A stretch of 64,000 nucleotides of DNA from Chitinophaga rhizosphaerae. Lineage in GTDB: Bacteria > Bacteroidota > Bacteroidia > Chitinophagales > Chitinophagaceae. Below are positions 33,402 through 42,600 of the stretch, in pieces. The DNA lies in contig NZ_RXLO01000002.1 in NCBI RefSeq assembly GCF_003958645.1, positions 62,001-126,000 on the forward strand, written 5' to 3'. A program made the translations under genes and the position numbers. The notes beneath the pieces were generated by a model. That model saw only the letters and a list, made by a program, of their open reading frames with translations, was not told where the DNA came from and ran no database searches. Position 1 is the first letter of the stretch. Every line of letters begins with the position of its first letter.

Positions 33402-34979
33402 TCAATAATTCGGATTCTGCTTCAGGTTCTTGTTCACATCGATTTCCTTCTGCGGGATGGGCCACAGGTAGTTCCTGGATGCGTCGAACTTGCGGGTTTC
33501 CACCACCACGTTGGTGCCGGTGAGGGTGAGCGCGCCGGTGTTCGGATCCACCTTGCCGGGGCGAACACCGTGGATGGCGCCTTTCCGCACCTGGTCACCG
33601 ATTTTCCAACGCTGGATATCGTACCAGCGGAGGCCTTCGAGCGCCAGTTCCACCCTTCTTTCGCGCCGTACCAGTTCGCGCATTTTCGCCTGGCCGGTGT
33701 ACACGGTTTGATCTACATCGGGCATTCCGGCGCGGTTGCGCACTTCGTCGATGGCATCGTACACGCTCTGGTCGATCTGTCCTTTCTCGATTTTCGCTTC
33801 GGCGTAAGTGAGCAGCACTTCCGCGTAACGGATGAAGATCGCGTTCTGGCCTGTATTCCACATATCCGCGAAATCGTTCAGGTCGTAGGTGAACTTGCGG
33901 AAGAGGTAACCGGTTTTGGCGTTGTTATCGCCCTGGTAGTAATCACCGGATTCGGGATCGATCGGGTCGTAGAATCTGCCGCCGTATTGCTGTCCGGGCA
34001 CCACGATGGAAGCCTGGAGGCGGGGATCGCGGTTGGTGTAAGGATTGGCTGCATCGTAACCGGAGCCGGCCTCGGTGATCAGTTTCCCGTTCTTCATTTC
34101 ATAAGCATCCACCAGTTCCTGCGTGGGGCTGATAGAGCCCCATCCGCCGTATCCGGACGACGGCATGATGCCGAGCCAGCCGTTGGAAAGGGTATTTTCC
34201 ATGTATTGCAGGTCGAGGATCACTTCGGAATTGTTTTCGTGCTGGATCCTGAAAAGGTCGGAATACACAGGGTACAACTGATAACCGAGCTGCATGACTT
34301 TCTGTGCGTCGGCGATGGCGTCGTCGTATTTCGCCATGAACAGTTCGAGGCGCGCACGGAGGGCTAAAGCGGCACCGCGGGTGGCACGGCCCTTGTCGGC
34401 GGCGGTTACCTCCAGCTGCGGCGCGATGGCGGCCAGCTCGTCGAGAATGAACTGGCGCACCTCGGCCTGGGGGGCTTGTTTGATCGTATTGGCTTCATCC
34501 ATGGATACCGTTTTGGTAACCAGCGGAACGTCCCCATATAGCTGTGTCAAAGTAAAATACTTGTACGCGCGCAGGAAGCGGGCTTCTGCTTTCATGCGGT
34601 TCTTTTTGGCTTCGTCCATCTTCACCCGGTCCACATTCTCCAGGAAGTTGTTGCATTTCTGGATGGTGGTATAGGTGAATCGGTTTTTGGCGTCCGGGTC
34701 AGACGGGGTGGCATCGCCGTTGCCGTGTGCGGTGAACCCTTCCCAGAAATACTGGTTATAGGCATTGTCCGACACGCAATCCATGTAAATAAGGTTTTCC
34801 ACATCTTCCCATTCCTTGTAGCAGCCATTGAGGGCAGCCAGGGCGTCGGATTCCGATTTCCAAAGTACGTTGTTGCTGTATGCGTCCAGCGGCGTGCGTT
34901 CCAGGAAATCTTTATTACATGCCGAGAGGAGCGCTCCGGCAGATATTGCAGTTAATATGATGAAGTTCTTCCTTTTCAT
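33402..34979 (-). CDS. SusD/RagB outer-membrane lipoprotein (locus 1)
   Basis: 525 residues with lipobox LSAC at about residue 18-21, after MKRKNFIILTAISAGALLSA. Standard SusD blocks: NKDFLERTPLDAYSNNVLWK, LNGCYKEW, RFLRAYKYFTLTQLYGDVPL (TPR-like helices), IFIRYAEVLLTYAEAKIEKG and RERRVELALEGLRWYDIQRW, ending YLWPIPQKEIDVNKNLKQNP. It caps the SusC barrel and binds the glycan at the surface. 29 bp after the SusC stop, so in the same transcript; ended by the terminator at 33341. Confidence 0.95.
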   Translation of the reverse strand: MKRKNFIILTAISAGALLSACNKDFLERTPLDAYSNNVLWKSESDALAALNGCYKEWEDVENLIYMDCVSDNAYNQYFWEGFTAHGNGDATPSDPDAKNRFTYTTIQKCNNFLENVDRVKMDEAKKNRMKAEARFLRAYKYFTLTQLYGDVPLVTKTVSMDEANTIKQAPQAEVRQFILDELAAIAPQLEVTAADKGRATRGAALALRARLELFMAKYDDAIADAQKVMQLGYQLYPVYSDLFRIQHENNSEVILDLQYMENTLSNGWLGIMPSSGYGGWGSISPTQELVDAYEMKNGKLITEAGSGYDAANPYTNRDPRLQASIVVPGQQYGGRFYDPIDPESGDYYQGDNNAKTGYLFRKFTYDLNDFADMWNTGQNAIFIRYAEVLLTYAEAKIEKGQIDQSVYDAIDEVRNRAGMPDVDQTVYTGQAKMRELVRRERRVELALEGLRWYDIQRWKIGDQVRKGAIHGVRPGKVDPNTGALTLTGTNVVVETRKFDASRNYLWPIPQKEIDVNKNLKQNPNY

Positions 34980-35008
34980 TTGTCAGTTTTTTTAAATGAT
35001 ACCTTCCG

Positions 35009-38000
35009 TTAGAATGTTACGTTCAGGCCCAGCGTATTCACTTTCACCTGCGGATAGTAGTAGATGCTGGAAGAGCTCGGCGCTTCGGGATCTACCCATT
35101 TGTACAGACCGCTGAAGGTCAGGATATTCTGGCCGCTGTAGTAAACCCTGGCACGCTTGATGCCGACGCGGCGGAGCAAGTTGTCGGGCAAGGTATAGCC
35201 GAGCTGCAGGTTTTTCAGGCGGAGGTAAGAAGCGTCTTTCACCCAGAAGGAAGAAGGCATGCTGGACTGGTCGTTCTGCTTCCAGGTGTAAAGGATCCTG
35301 GGAAGGGAAGCGCCCGTGTTTTCGGGAGACCAGGTATCGAGGAGGGCCGAAGTAGGTTTGCCTGCTGAAGTGTTTACGTTACCCAGTTTACCACCGTCGA
35401 TGTAGGTTTTCACACCCGCAGCGCCCTGGAAGAACACCGTCAGGTCGAAACTTTTCCATCCGCCGTTGAGCGTGAGGCCGTAGGTAGCCTTCGGATAATA
35501 GTTGCCGATATAGGTCTTGTCTTTGGTATCGATGACGTTATCGCCGTTGAGATCGCGGTAACGGATATCGCCTGCATTGGTATTGCCGTTCTGTTTGGCG
35601 TGAGCGTCCACTTCGGCTTTCGACTGGAAGATGCCGTCGGCGATATAACCCCAGAATGCGTTAATGGGCAACCCTTCCCGTTTGATCGTATAGCCGGAGG
35701 GGCCGCTGGAAATGAATTTCTCGATGTTGTTGCGGATAAACGATACGTTACCGTTAGCGCCCCAGTTGAAGTCGCCTTTGCTGTCGCTATACCCAACCGT
35801 GAATTCCCAGCCTTTGTTCACCACGATACCGGCGTTCTGCGCAGGCGGTTTGAGGCCGTACACGGCGCTCACGGGAACTTCGATGAGGATGTCGCGGGTA
35901 CGTTTCTTGAACCAGTCTACCGTCAGGTTTACCTTGCCGCCCAGGATGGACGCGTCCAGGCCAACGTTGGTTTCTGCCGTGGTTTCCCAAACGATGTCGG
36001 CATTGGCGCCGCGGAGCAGGGAAATACCCGGAGCGATCGCACCGCCGAAACCATAGTTCTGGCTGCCGAAGTACATCGGGACGTAAGGATAGAACGGCGC
36101 TGCGGGGTTGTCTCCATCGTCTGCCAGCGTCTGGTTGCCCAGTTCGCCCCAGGAAGCGCGAAGCTTCATGGCCGACACATATTGTTTCACTCCCTGGAAG
36201 AAGTTTTCACGATCGATGTTCCAACCTGCGGAGAAAGAGGGGAAAGTGCCCCAGCGGTTCTTCTTCGCGAAACGGCTCGAACCGTCGCGGCGGATGTTGG
36301 CTTCGAAGAGATACTTACCGTCGTAATCGTAGTTGATACGGCCGAAGAGCGACTGCAAAGCGGATTCATATGCATAACCGCCGGTGGTCTGCCCGTCTGC
36401 CGAACCGAGGTTCAGCTGGCTGAGGTTGTTGTTCAGGAAGTTTTTCCGGAACCCTTCGTTGAAGGTGTATTTGGTATACTCCTGGAAATAACCGGCGAGC
36501 GCTTTCAGGTTGTGTTTACCGAAGCTGGTGCCATATTCGAGGAGGTCCTGGTGGGTAACCACCATGTTGGTCTGGCTGCCGTCTTTCAGCGAGTTGGGAC
36601 CGGGGTACATGGTAGGATTACCGTTTTTGTCGTAGTACTGGATGTCGGAGATGAAGGATTTGGTCTGGAGCGTACGCTGGGTATATGCCAGTGAAGGCTT
36701 GAAATGCAGGCCTTTTATGATTTCCAGGTCGGCAGACACGTTGCCGAGCAGGTCGGAAGTATTATCGTTCCGGAAGCTGGGCGATTCCAGCCATGCAGCC
36801 GGGCTGCCGTCGGCGATGTAACCGTAGTGGCCATTGGCGAACTTGTACGGAACCGTCGGCGAAATACGGTTGAACTGGCGGATGATCTGGGTGAAATCGG
36901 GCACGCCGGGGTAGCTGGACTGAGGTTCTTTCACCGGGTTGTAAGTGTAGGCGAGGTTACCGGAAACGCGCAGGCGCTGGCTCAGTTGCTGGCTGATGTT
37001 GAAGCGGGTGGTGTAGCGTTTGGCGTTGGTTTTCTCTACGAGACCCGCCTGGTCGAACATCCCGAGCGACAGCGAGTATTGTCCTGTTTCGCTGCCTCCG
37101 CTGAGGCCGAGGTAATAGTTTTGCTGGATGCCCGAGCCCTGGTAGGCGATGTCGAGCCAATCGGTATTGGGGTAATTGAAGGGATCGGAGCCGTCTTTGA
37201 ATTTCTGGATCTCTTCCGGTTTATAGTAAGGCGCATTGCCCTGGTTTACCTGGGCCTGGTTGTACAGCGAAGCCGATTGCCAGGAGGGCAGGAAGTCGGG
37301 CAGCGCGGTGGCTTTTTGCTTGCCTACATAAGTGTTGAATACGATCTGGGGGGCGCCTTTCTTACCTTTCTTGGTAGTGACGAGGATCACGCCGTTGGCC
37401 GCGCGGGAACCGTAGATGGATGCGGAGGCCGCGTCTTTCAATACGGAAATGGATTCGATATCGTCGGGGTTCACATTGTTCATGTTGGAGATCACACCGT
37501 CTACCACCACCATGGCGCTGGAATTGTTCAGCGTGCCGATACCGCGAACGCGGATGATGCCACCGTCTTTACCGGGCTGGCCGCTGTTGGCGGCTGTTAC
37601 GGCCACACCTGCCATGGTACCCTGAAGGGCGCTGGCTACGTTGGTTACGGGACGGTCGGCCAGTTGCTTGGAAGTTACGGCGGCCACCGAACCGGTGAGG
37701 TTCACTTTCTTCTGGGTGCCGTAACCCACTACAACTACGGCTTCCAGGTCGGATTGCTTCACTTTCATGACGATTTTCATGTTTTCCGAAGCGGGCAATT
37801 CCGTGGTTTCGAAACCCATCTGGGAAATCACCAGAATAGCGCCGGCATCGGCCTGCAACTGGAAGTTCCCTTCGCCGTCGGTAACGGCGCCGCGCTGGGT
37901 GCCTTTGACCTGAATGGTGGCCCCGGGAAGCGGCTCACCCTTTTCGTCGGTCACCTTGCCTTTAATCTGCATGAGCGGTTTGGCATCGGGAATTTCCGAA

Positions 38001-38371
38001 CGGGCAGCTGCGGAAGCCGCCTTTTCTTTCACGATCACCACATCGTCTAACAGCGTAAATACCAGCGGCTGGTTCCGGAAGCAGGCTTCCAGCACCTCGG
38101 CGATATGACGGTTTTTTACGGAGAGCGTTACCGGCGCGGCCTTTTCGAGTTGTTTGGCCGTGTACACGAAGGAAAAACCGGTCTGGCGCTTGATCTCCCG
38201 GAACACCTTTTCCAGGGGAGCGTTCTTCTCCGAAATAGTCACCTGTTGACTGAGCGTTTTGGCGCTCACGCACATACATGCAGACAACAGGAACAAAGCG
38301 GTGAGTTTCATGATCCGCAATTTTTTGTTAATACCCTCCGGCAGGAAGGCATAAAGGAGCTTTAAATGCAT
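35009..38371 (-). CDS. SusC/RagA TonB-dependent receptor with STN domain (locus 1)
   Basis: 1120 residues; M21 (38311, MKLTALFLLSACMCVSAKTL) is the alternative start nearest the signal peptide. After it comes the STN signalling domain (about 45-115, NAPLEKVFREIKRQTGFSFV), a carboxypeptidase-like sandwich (about 135-215), the TonB-plug with the SusC signature (GTQKKVNLTGSVAAVTSKQL, AMVVVDGVISNMNNVNPDDI, ASIYGSRAANGVILVTTKKG) and the barrel ending VNTLGLNVTF. The STN domain is what contacts FecR, so with the FecR and sigma genes upstream this is a classic transmembrane signalling receptor. The glycan is unknown. Confidence 0.95.
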   Translation of the reverse strand: MHLKLLYAFLPEGINKKLRIMKLTALFLLSACMCVSAKTLSQQVTISEKNAPLEKVFREIKRQTGFSFVYTAKQLEKAAPVTLSVKNRHIAEVLEACFRNQPLVFTLLDDVVIVKEKAASAAARSEIPDAKPLMQIKGKVTDEKGEPLPGATIQVKGTQRGAVTDGEGNFQLQADAGAILVISQMGFETTELPASENMKIVMKVKQSDLEAVVVVGYGTQKKVNLTGSVAAVTSKQLADRPVTNVASALQGTMAGVAVTAANSGQPGKDGGIIRVRGIGTLNNSSAMVVVDGVISNMNNVNPDDIESISVLKDAASASIYGSRAANGVILVTTKKGKKGAPQIVFNTYVGKQKATALPDFLPSWQSASLYNQAQVNQGNAPYYKPEEIQKFKDGSDPFNYPNTDWLDIAYQGSGIQQNYYLGLSGGSETGQYSLSLGMFDQAGLVEKTNAKRYTTRFNISQQLSQRLRVSGNLAYTYNPVKEPQSSYPGVPDFTQIIRQFNRISPTVPYKFANGHYGYIADGSPAAWLESPSFRNDNTSDLLGNVSADLEIIKGLHFKPSLAYTQRTLQTKSFISDIQYYDKNGNPTMYPGPNSLKDGSQTNMVVTHQDLLEYGTSFGKHNLKALAGYFQEYTKYTFNEGFRKNFLNNNLSQLNLGSADGQTTGGYAYESALQSLFGRINYDYDGKYLFEANIRRDGSSRFAKKNRWGTFPSFSAGWNIDRENFFQGVKQYVSAMKLRASWGELGNQTLADDGDNPAAPFYPYVPMYFGSQNYGFGGAIAPGISLLRGANADIVWETTAETNVGLDASILGGKVNLTVDWFKKRTRDILIEVPVSAVYGLKPPAQNAGIVVNKGWEFTVGYSDSKGDFNWGANGNVSFIRNNIEKFISSGPSGYTIKREGLPINAFWGYIADGIFQSKAEVDAHAKQNGNTNAGDIRYRDLNGDNVIDTKDKTYIGNYYPKATYGLTLNGGWKSFDLTVFFQGAAGVKTYIDGGKLGNVNTSAGKPTSALLDTWSPENTGASLPRILYTWKQNDQSSMPSSFWVKDASYLRLKNLQLGYTLPDNLLRRVGIKRARVYYSGQNILTFSGLYKWVDPEAPSSSSIYYYPQVKVNTLGLNVTF

Positions 38372-38443
38372 AGATTTGCATAGTTTGAGTGATTCAATAA
38401 ACTTTCTATCAGAGTGGACTGTTTTAAGAACTCAGACCTTTAG

Positions 38444-38472
38444 CGCCCTGCGGACCAGGCAGGGCGTTTTTA
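38444..38472 (+). terminator. Plus-strand terminator hairpin between FecR and SusC
   Basis: CGCCCTGC / GCAGGGCG with loop GGACCAG, followed by TTTTT on the plus strand only. The genes on both sides run on the minus strand; on their transcript the hairpin has no T-tract after it. It could end an antisense transcript coming from SusC or act as a leader hairpin. Confidence 0.6.
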
Positions 38473-38498
38473 TGTCTGGCACTTGCGTACGTGGTGTT

Positions 38499-39662
38499 TT
38501 ACTTCATAACGATGATTTTTTTTCCTTCTATTTTAAATTTGACTTTGCCTGTTAATTCGAGTGCCTTGAGCACATCGGAGAGTTTTTTGCTGCGGGGCAG
38601 GTCGAGGTAGAAACGATCGTCTACCTGCTCGATGTCTCCCACTTCCACATCGTACCAGCGGGAAAGCTGGTTCATGACGCGGGCGATGGGTTCCCCTTCA
38701 AACACGAACCGTCCGTTCTTCCATCCCATCACCTGGTCCAGGTTTACGTTTTGACGCACATCCAGCCGCCCGTTGCCGGCCTGCGCCTGCTCGCCCGGGG
38801 CGATAGTGCGGGTGCCTGCGGCGGTGGAGACTTTCACTTTCCCTTCCAGCAGCGTAGTGCGCACGGCGCCGTCTTCAGGATATGCGCTGACGTTGAAATG
38901 CGTGCCCAGTACGGCTATGCCTACCCCATCGGCTTTTACGGTGAAGGGCTTCTTCTCGTCTTTCGACACTTCGAGATATACCTCGCCGGTGATCGCCACG
39001 CTGCGCACGGCGCCCGCGAACGCGGTGGGGAAAGTGATGGAGGAAGCGGAATTGAGCCAGGCCTTCGTGCCGTCGGGCAATGTGAGGCGGTATTGGCCGC
39101 CGCGGGGGGTGGTCATGGTATTATATACGATTTCCCCTCCCCTATTGTCTTTGCCGTCATATACAAGCTGGCCGTTGGATAGTTTATTGACGGAAGTGCC
39201 GCCCTGTTGCGCCAGCAGCCCGTCTGCCGCACTGTCCAGCACAATCTGCCGCCCGTTGGAGAGGGTGAGCACGGCCTTTTCGCCGCCGGGCATTACATCG
39301 TTGGTAATTTCCTCCTGTACGTTTGCAAGGGGTTCCTGCGCCGGCCTTGTACCTTTCCAGATGCCGAGGCCCGCCAGGAGCAGCACAGCGGCTGCAGCAG
39401 CGGGTTTCCACCAGGAGATGCGCATCCGCGTACGGTCCGTTTCTTCGGAAATCCGGGCATATACGCGCTCCATGGCAACTTCTCCAAGTTGCCGGTCGGC
39501 GGCCGACGGCTCATAATTGCGCCAGGCTTCTTCCAGCACCGATTGCAATGCCGCGTCGGATGCAGACCGGTTTACCCAGTCGGCCAACTCCTGCCGTTCG
39601 TCTTCCGAACTGGCGCCCTCAAAAAAGCGGTTGACGAGATATTGGATCCTTGCGTTAGACAT
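38499..39662 (-). CDS. FecR anti-sigma factor (locus 1)
   Basis: 387 residues. N-terminal anti-sigma region (IQYLVNRFFEGASSEDERQE ... WRNYEPSA), one membrane helix at about 83-101 (WWKPAAAAAVLLLAGLGIW), periplasmic FecR domain (VMPGGEKAVLTLSNGRQIVL, TPRGGQYRLTLPDGTKAWLN, VAITGEVYLEVSKDEKKPF) and C-terminal DUF4974 (FVFEGEPIARVMNQLSRWYD ... DLPRSKKLSDVLKALELT). It restrains the adjacent ECF sigma until the STN domain of the downstream SusC signals that substrate is present. 97 bp after the sigma gene. Confidence 0.95.
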   Translation of the reverse strand: MSNARIQYLVNRFFEGASSEDERQELADWVNRSASDAALQSVLEEAWRNYEPSAADRQLGEVAMERVYARISEETDRTRMRISWWKPAAAAAVLLLAGLGIWKGTRPAQEPLANVQEEITNDVMPGGEKAVLTLSNGRQIVLDSAADGLLAQQGGTSVNKLSNGQLVYDGKDNRGGEIVYNTMTTPRGGQYRLTLPDGTKAWLNSASSITFPTAFAGAVRSVAITGEVYLEVSKDEKKPFTVKADGVGIAVLGTHFNVSAYPEDGAVRTTLLEGKVKVSTAAGTRTIAPGEQAQAGNGRLDVRQNVNLDQVMGWKNGRFVFEGEPIARVMNQLSRWYDVEVGDIEQVDDRFYLDLPRSKKLSDVLKALELTGKVKFKIEGKKIIVMK

Positions 39663-39759
39663 ATGGTTGAAAATTAAAATAACGTGAGCCCGCCCGTGGC
39701 GTCGCTACAGATAAAGACAACCGCCGGAAGCGATAGGCATAGTTGTCTTGAAAAAAAAT

Positions 39760-40359
39760 TTAACAAAAAGGAAACACGAGGCAGGGCAACAGGAGGATTT
39801 CGAGGGAATGGGGGTGCCGGCTGAGCGTTTCGCGGAGGGTGCGCAGCGCCTGGATCATGTGGTTTTTCACGGTGCCGGTGGTGATATGCAGCCTCCGGGC
39901 GATTTCTTCGTGCTTGACGCCCTCTTCCCGGCTGAGGAGGTAAATGGCTTTTTGACGGGGCGGCAATTGCTGGATGGCCCGGTGCAACAGCTCGCGGGTC
40001 TCTTTCAGGGAAATATGGGATTGGGGGGTGCTGTGCGCCGGCGCTTCGTCCGTATGCAACTGGCGGATGACGTTCTCTTCCCGCGCCATTTTCCGGAAAC
40101 CGTTGATGGCGTGGTTTTGCGCCATCCGGAAGAGATAACTGCCGAAAGAATCCACGTCGCGGAGCGACTTCCGGTCTTTCCAAAGTTTCAGGAACACGTC
40201 CTGCACCACATCCTCCGCCGTGGCCGGCGAACCGGTCAGCTTGCTGATGAAGCCGTACAGCTTGAACTTGTATGCATGAAAAAGGTGGGTGAAAGCCAGC
40301 TCATCCCCATCGGAGGCCATTTGCAGCCACTCTTTCTCGTATAGCGTAGACGTAGACAA
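39760..40359 (-). CDS. ECF RNA polymerase sigma factor (locus 1)
   Basis: 199 residues, sigma-70 family, Bacteroidota FecI-like type. Region 2 at about 25-95 (YKFKLYGFISKLTGSPATAE, DVVQDVFLKLWKDRKSL, SYLFRMAQNHAINGFRKM), region 4 at about 130-180 (LPPRQKAIYLLSREEGVKHE, EIARRLHITTGTVKNHMIQA). The C-terminal tail (HSLEILLLPCLVFPFC) is hydrophobic, a frequent feature of this group. It directs transcription of the SusCD genes when released by FecR. A -7 box in flanking direct repeats lies 30 bp upstream. Divergent from an AraC gene. Confidence 0.95.
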   Translation of the reverse strand: MSTSTLYEKEWLQMASDGDELAFTHLFHAYKFKLYGFISKLTGSPATAEDVVQDVFLKLWKDRKSLRDVDSFGSYLFRMAQNHAINGFRKMAREENVIRQLHTDEAPAHSTPQSHISLKETRELLHRAIQQLPPRQKAIYLLSREEGVKHEEIARRLHITTGTVKNHMIQALRTLRETLSRHPHSLEILLLPCLVFPFC

Positions 40360-40682
40360 CGTGTTTAATCCCCTTTGAAATTGGTATCGACAAATTTATC
40401 GACATTTCGATGAATTGCCACAGAACTTTTTCAACGGGATCTGCATAGATATCTGATTGAGAATCAACCGATATAATTTCCAGATCCCCATACGTGACAT
40501 TTCCCGCCGGTGAATTTGCCCCCAAAATGCGGGACCGTTCCCATTATTTTGGGCCCCTCCCCGCAAAAACGAAAGCGCCCCCGGCCTGGGGCCCCTTATC
40601 TCTGCAGGCCGCCTCGCAGCGGTAAAATTTTCCCGTGCCGGCAGGATTCGGTACCTTGCCGAAGACCAGCTATACCGGCAGC
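40360..40682. other. 323-bp divergent gap between sigma and AraC genes
   Basis: Besides the repeat-flanked -7 box at 40386-40411 it holds TTGA-GAA-TCAA (40457-40467), a short palindrome with a faint resemblance to a Fur site, about 100 bp upstream of the sigma start. Nothing coding is seen. The part next to the AraC gene is C-rich without clear motifs. Confidence 0.5.
40386..40411 (-). promoter_or_regulatory. Promoter of sigma gene, -7 box flanked by ATCGACA repeats
   Basis: On the minus strand TAAATTTG (40391-40398) fits TAnnTTTG exactly; the predicted start lies about 25 nt before the ATG at 40359. On the plus strand the same stretch reads ATCGACA (40386), ATCGACA (40398) and an inverted TCGAT (40407), so the -7 box is bracketed by repeats that could be a regulator site. 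The -33 element is weak. Confidence 0.5.
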
Positions 40683-41498
40683 ATGCAGCAGTTCACCCAC
40701 ATCCGGGATCTCTACAAACCCGTCCAGCCCGCGGTTTCCGCGTCGGACGAGGCGGTTTCGTATGTGGAAATGCTTCCCTGTCCTGCCCTGCAGCCTTATA
40801 TTTATTGTTACTGGCAGCTGAAAACGAATGTGGCGGCCGTGGAACCGTTTCCGTACCGGGTGGTGGCCGATGGCTGTATGGATATTTTCTTCGTGCCGGG
40901 GAACGCCGCTGAAACCTGGTTGATGGGCATTTCCGACGCCTATACGGAGTTTCCGCTGACGGGGGATTTTCATTTCGCCGGAATCCGCTTCCTACCCGGC
41001 ATCTTTCCACAACTCTACCACATTCCGGCCGATGCCTTTACCGGGAAAACGGAAAGCCTCGCCGCCATCGATCCGCAGCTGACCCGCCAACTGGCCGACA
41101 GATGCGCCGGCATCCAAAAACCGGAAGCGCTGGCATTGGTGCTCGACGAGCTCCTCCTCGGCCTCATCGGCGGCAAAACGTTCAGTCCCGACAGGCGTTT
41201 CTACGAAGCCCTCGATCTCATCCTCCGCCACAACGGCACCATTCAACTGGAGAAGGAAATCCAGACAGGGATCAGCCCGCGGCAACTGCGCCGGATGTTC
41301 GGGCAATACGTCGGCGATACGCCCAAGGCCTTCAGCAGTATCGTCCGCTTCCAGCGGATATTACAGGCGAAACCTTCGTCGCGGAGCCTGCGGGAAGACA
41401 AGCTTTTCTTCGACGCCGGCTATTACGATCAATCCCATTTCATCCGTGAATTCAGGCGGTTTTACGGCCTTACGCCCGGCCAGGCATGGCGGCGGTAG
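40683..41498 (+). CDS. AraC family regulator
   Basis: 271 residues from ATG 40683 (MQQFTHIRDLYKPVQP); an upstream ATG at 40635 would extend into the C-rich leader and is unlikely. N-terminal effector half: LQPYIYCYWQLKT, YRVVADGCMDIFFVPG and FAGIRFLPGIFPQLYHIPAD, matching the DUF6597-type sensor domain. C-terminal AraC domain: QLEKEIQTGISPRQLRRMFG and LFFDAGYYDQSHFIREFRRF, GLTPGQAWRR. The ligand is unknown. The VOC gene 78 bp downstream is the likely target. Confidence 0.88.
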   Translation: MQQFTHIRDLYKPVQPAVSASDEAVSYVEMLPCPALQPYIYCYWQLKTNVAAVEPFPYRVVADGCMDIFFVPGNAAETWLMGISDAYTEFPLTGDFHFAGIRFLPGIFPQLYHIPADAFTGKTESLAAIDPQLTRQLADRCAGIQKPEALALVLDELLLGLIGGKTFSPDRRFYEALDLILRHNGTIQLEKEIQTGISPRQLRRMFGQYVGDTPKAFSSIVRFQRILQAKPSSRSLREDKLFFDAGYYDQSHFIREFRRFYGLTPGQAWRR

Positions 41499-41576
41499 TA
41501 TTATGTCCGTTTTGTACTATGATCCCGGACGGTACCGGCCGACCTTTGTACCGTCATCATCAAACAGCCGTACATC

Positions 41577-42038
41577 ATGCAAAAAAATATCTTACTGGCG
41601 GCCATGCTGCTTTTCTCCTTACCGCTATTCGCTCAAAAAAACACAAAACCTCCGACCATGAAAATGAACGCCGGGATCATCACGCCCAAGCTCGCGGAAA
41701 CAAAAAAATTCTACACCGAAACGCTGGGGTTCGGTGTTACGTTCGAAAACGAATTCTACCTGCTCATGCACACGCCGGGCCATGCAGCAGAAATCAGCTT
41801 CCTGCTGCCGAAACATCCGTCGCAGCAACCGTTGTTCCAACCGGCGTTCGGCGGCCAGGGTGTATACCTGACCATCGAGGTGGATGACGTAGATAAAATA
41901 TATAAGGAATTGAAATCCAAAGGCGTTGCGATCCGCATAGAATTGCGCAACGAGCCCTGGGGCGATCGCCACTTCGCCATCGAAGACCCCAACGGTATCG
42001 GGATCGATATCGTTATGTACGCGCCGCCAGCACAATAA
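41577..42038 (+). CDS. Secreted VOC (glyoxalase-fold) protein
   Basis: 153 residues. Signal peptide MQKNILLAAMLLFSLPLFAQ, then a single VOC domain: NAGIITPKLAETKKFYTETL, GFGVTFENEFYLLMHTPGHA, GVYLTIEVDDVDKIYKELKS, PWGDRHFAIEDPNGIGIDIV. Metal-binding residues of the family are partly present (FAIEDPNG with Glu). VOC proteins are usually cytosolic, so the export signal is unusual. The function may be resistance, dioxygenase or lyase; none can be chosen. It follows the AraC gene on the same strand and is probably controlled by it. Confidence 0.87.
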   Translation: MQKNILLAAMLLFSLPLFAQKNTKPPTMKMNAGIITPKLAETKKFYTETLGFGVTFENEFYLLMHTPGHAAEISFLLPKHPSQQPLFQPAFGGQGVYLTIEVDDVDKIYKELKSKGVAIRIELRNEPWGDRHFAIEDPNGIGIDIVMYAPPAQ

Positions 42039-42119
42039 AATCAGTATCCGGCCAGTTCCCGACAGGGCTGGCCGGGCACGCGTACCTTTATGGGGTCACC
42101 CGCTTCCGCCGAAATGTTT

Positions 42120-42332
42120 TTAGCGATGCGCTTCGTCTAACCGGAAAGAAACCTTGCAAATGCAGCCGAACGTAGTGATCTTGCCGTCTTTCACATGCAC
42201 CTTGATATCTTTCACATACACGGAATCCACGTTATGGATGGTTTTGCTCACTTCCGTAACAGCATTACGGATCGCATCGTCCAGGCTTTTTTCTGACGAA
42301 GCGATGATCTCGATGACTTTTACGATAGGCAT
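42120..42332 (-). CDS. Dodecin family protein
   Basis: 70 residues of the dodecin fold: MPIVKVIEIIASSEKSLDDA, IRNAVTEVSKTIHNVDSVYV, KDIKVHVKDGKITTFGCICK, VSFRLDE. Dodecins form hollow 12-mers that bind flavin (or CoA in some) and buffer or store it. The usual flavin-stacking Trp and Gln are replaced here (His33-Asn34 region), so the ligand may differ. Stands alone between the VOC and PhyH genes. Confidence 0.88.
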   Translation of the reverse strand: MPIVKVIEIIASSEKSLDDAIRNAVTEVSKTIHNVDSVYVKDIKVHVKDGKITTFGCICKVSFRLDEAHR

Positions 42333-42600
42333 AATGCAGATTTATTAGATGATAAATGGAAAAGTAAAAGAAATACACGCGCCAAACAGCCACCTCCTGC
42401 TGCCGTAAAGGGTTTCGTCAATGGGGTCTATTGAATCCCGGGAGTTTTCGGGGACGTTACGGCACGGACATATATAACACATCTCGCCCAAAAGTGTTGT
42501 CTGGCCACCCCATTTGCAGGATTTCAGATAGATTTGGTTTCGACGGACAGGTTTATCAATGCGCGGATAGGATATCTGGGGCGAATGCTTATTTTTAGCC

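Noticed and set aside
40455..40467. Fur box upstream of the locus 1 sigma gene (GATTGAGAATC area)
   Set aside because: Only a short TTGA-GAA-TCAA palindrome, too far from the 19-bp consensus; locus 1 looks glycan-related and not iron-related.
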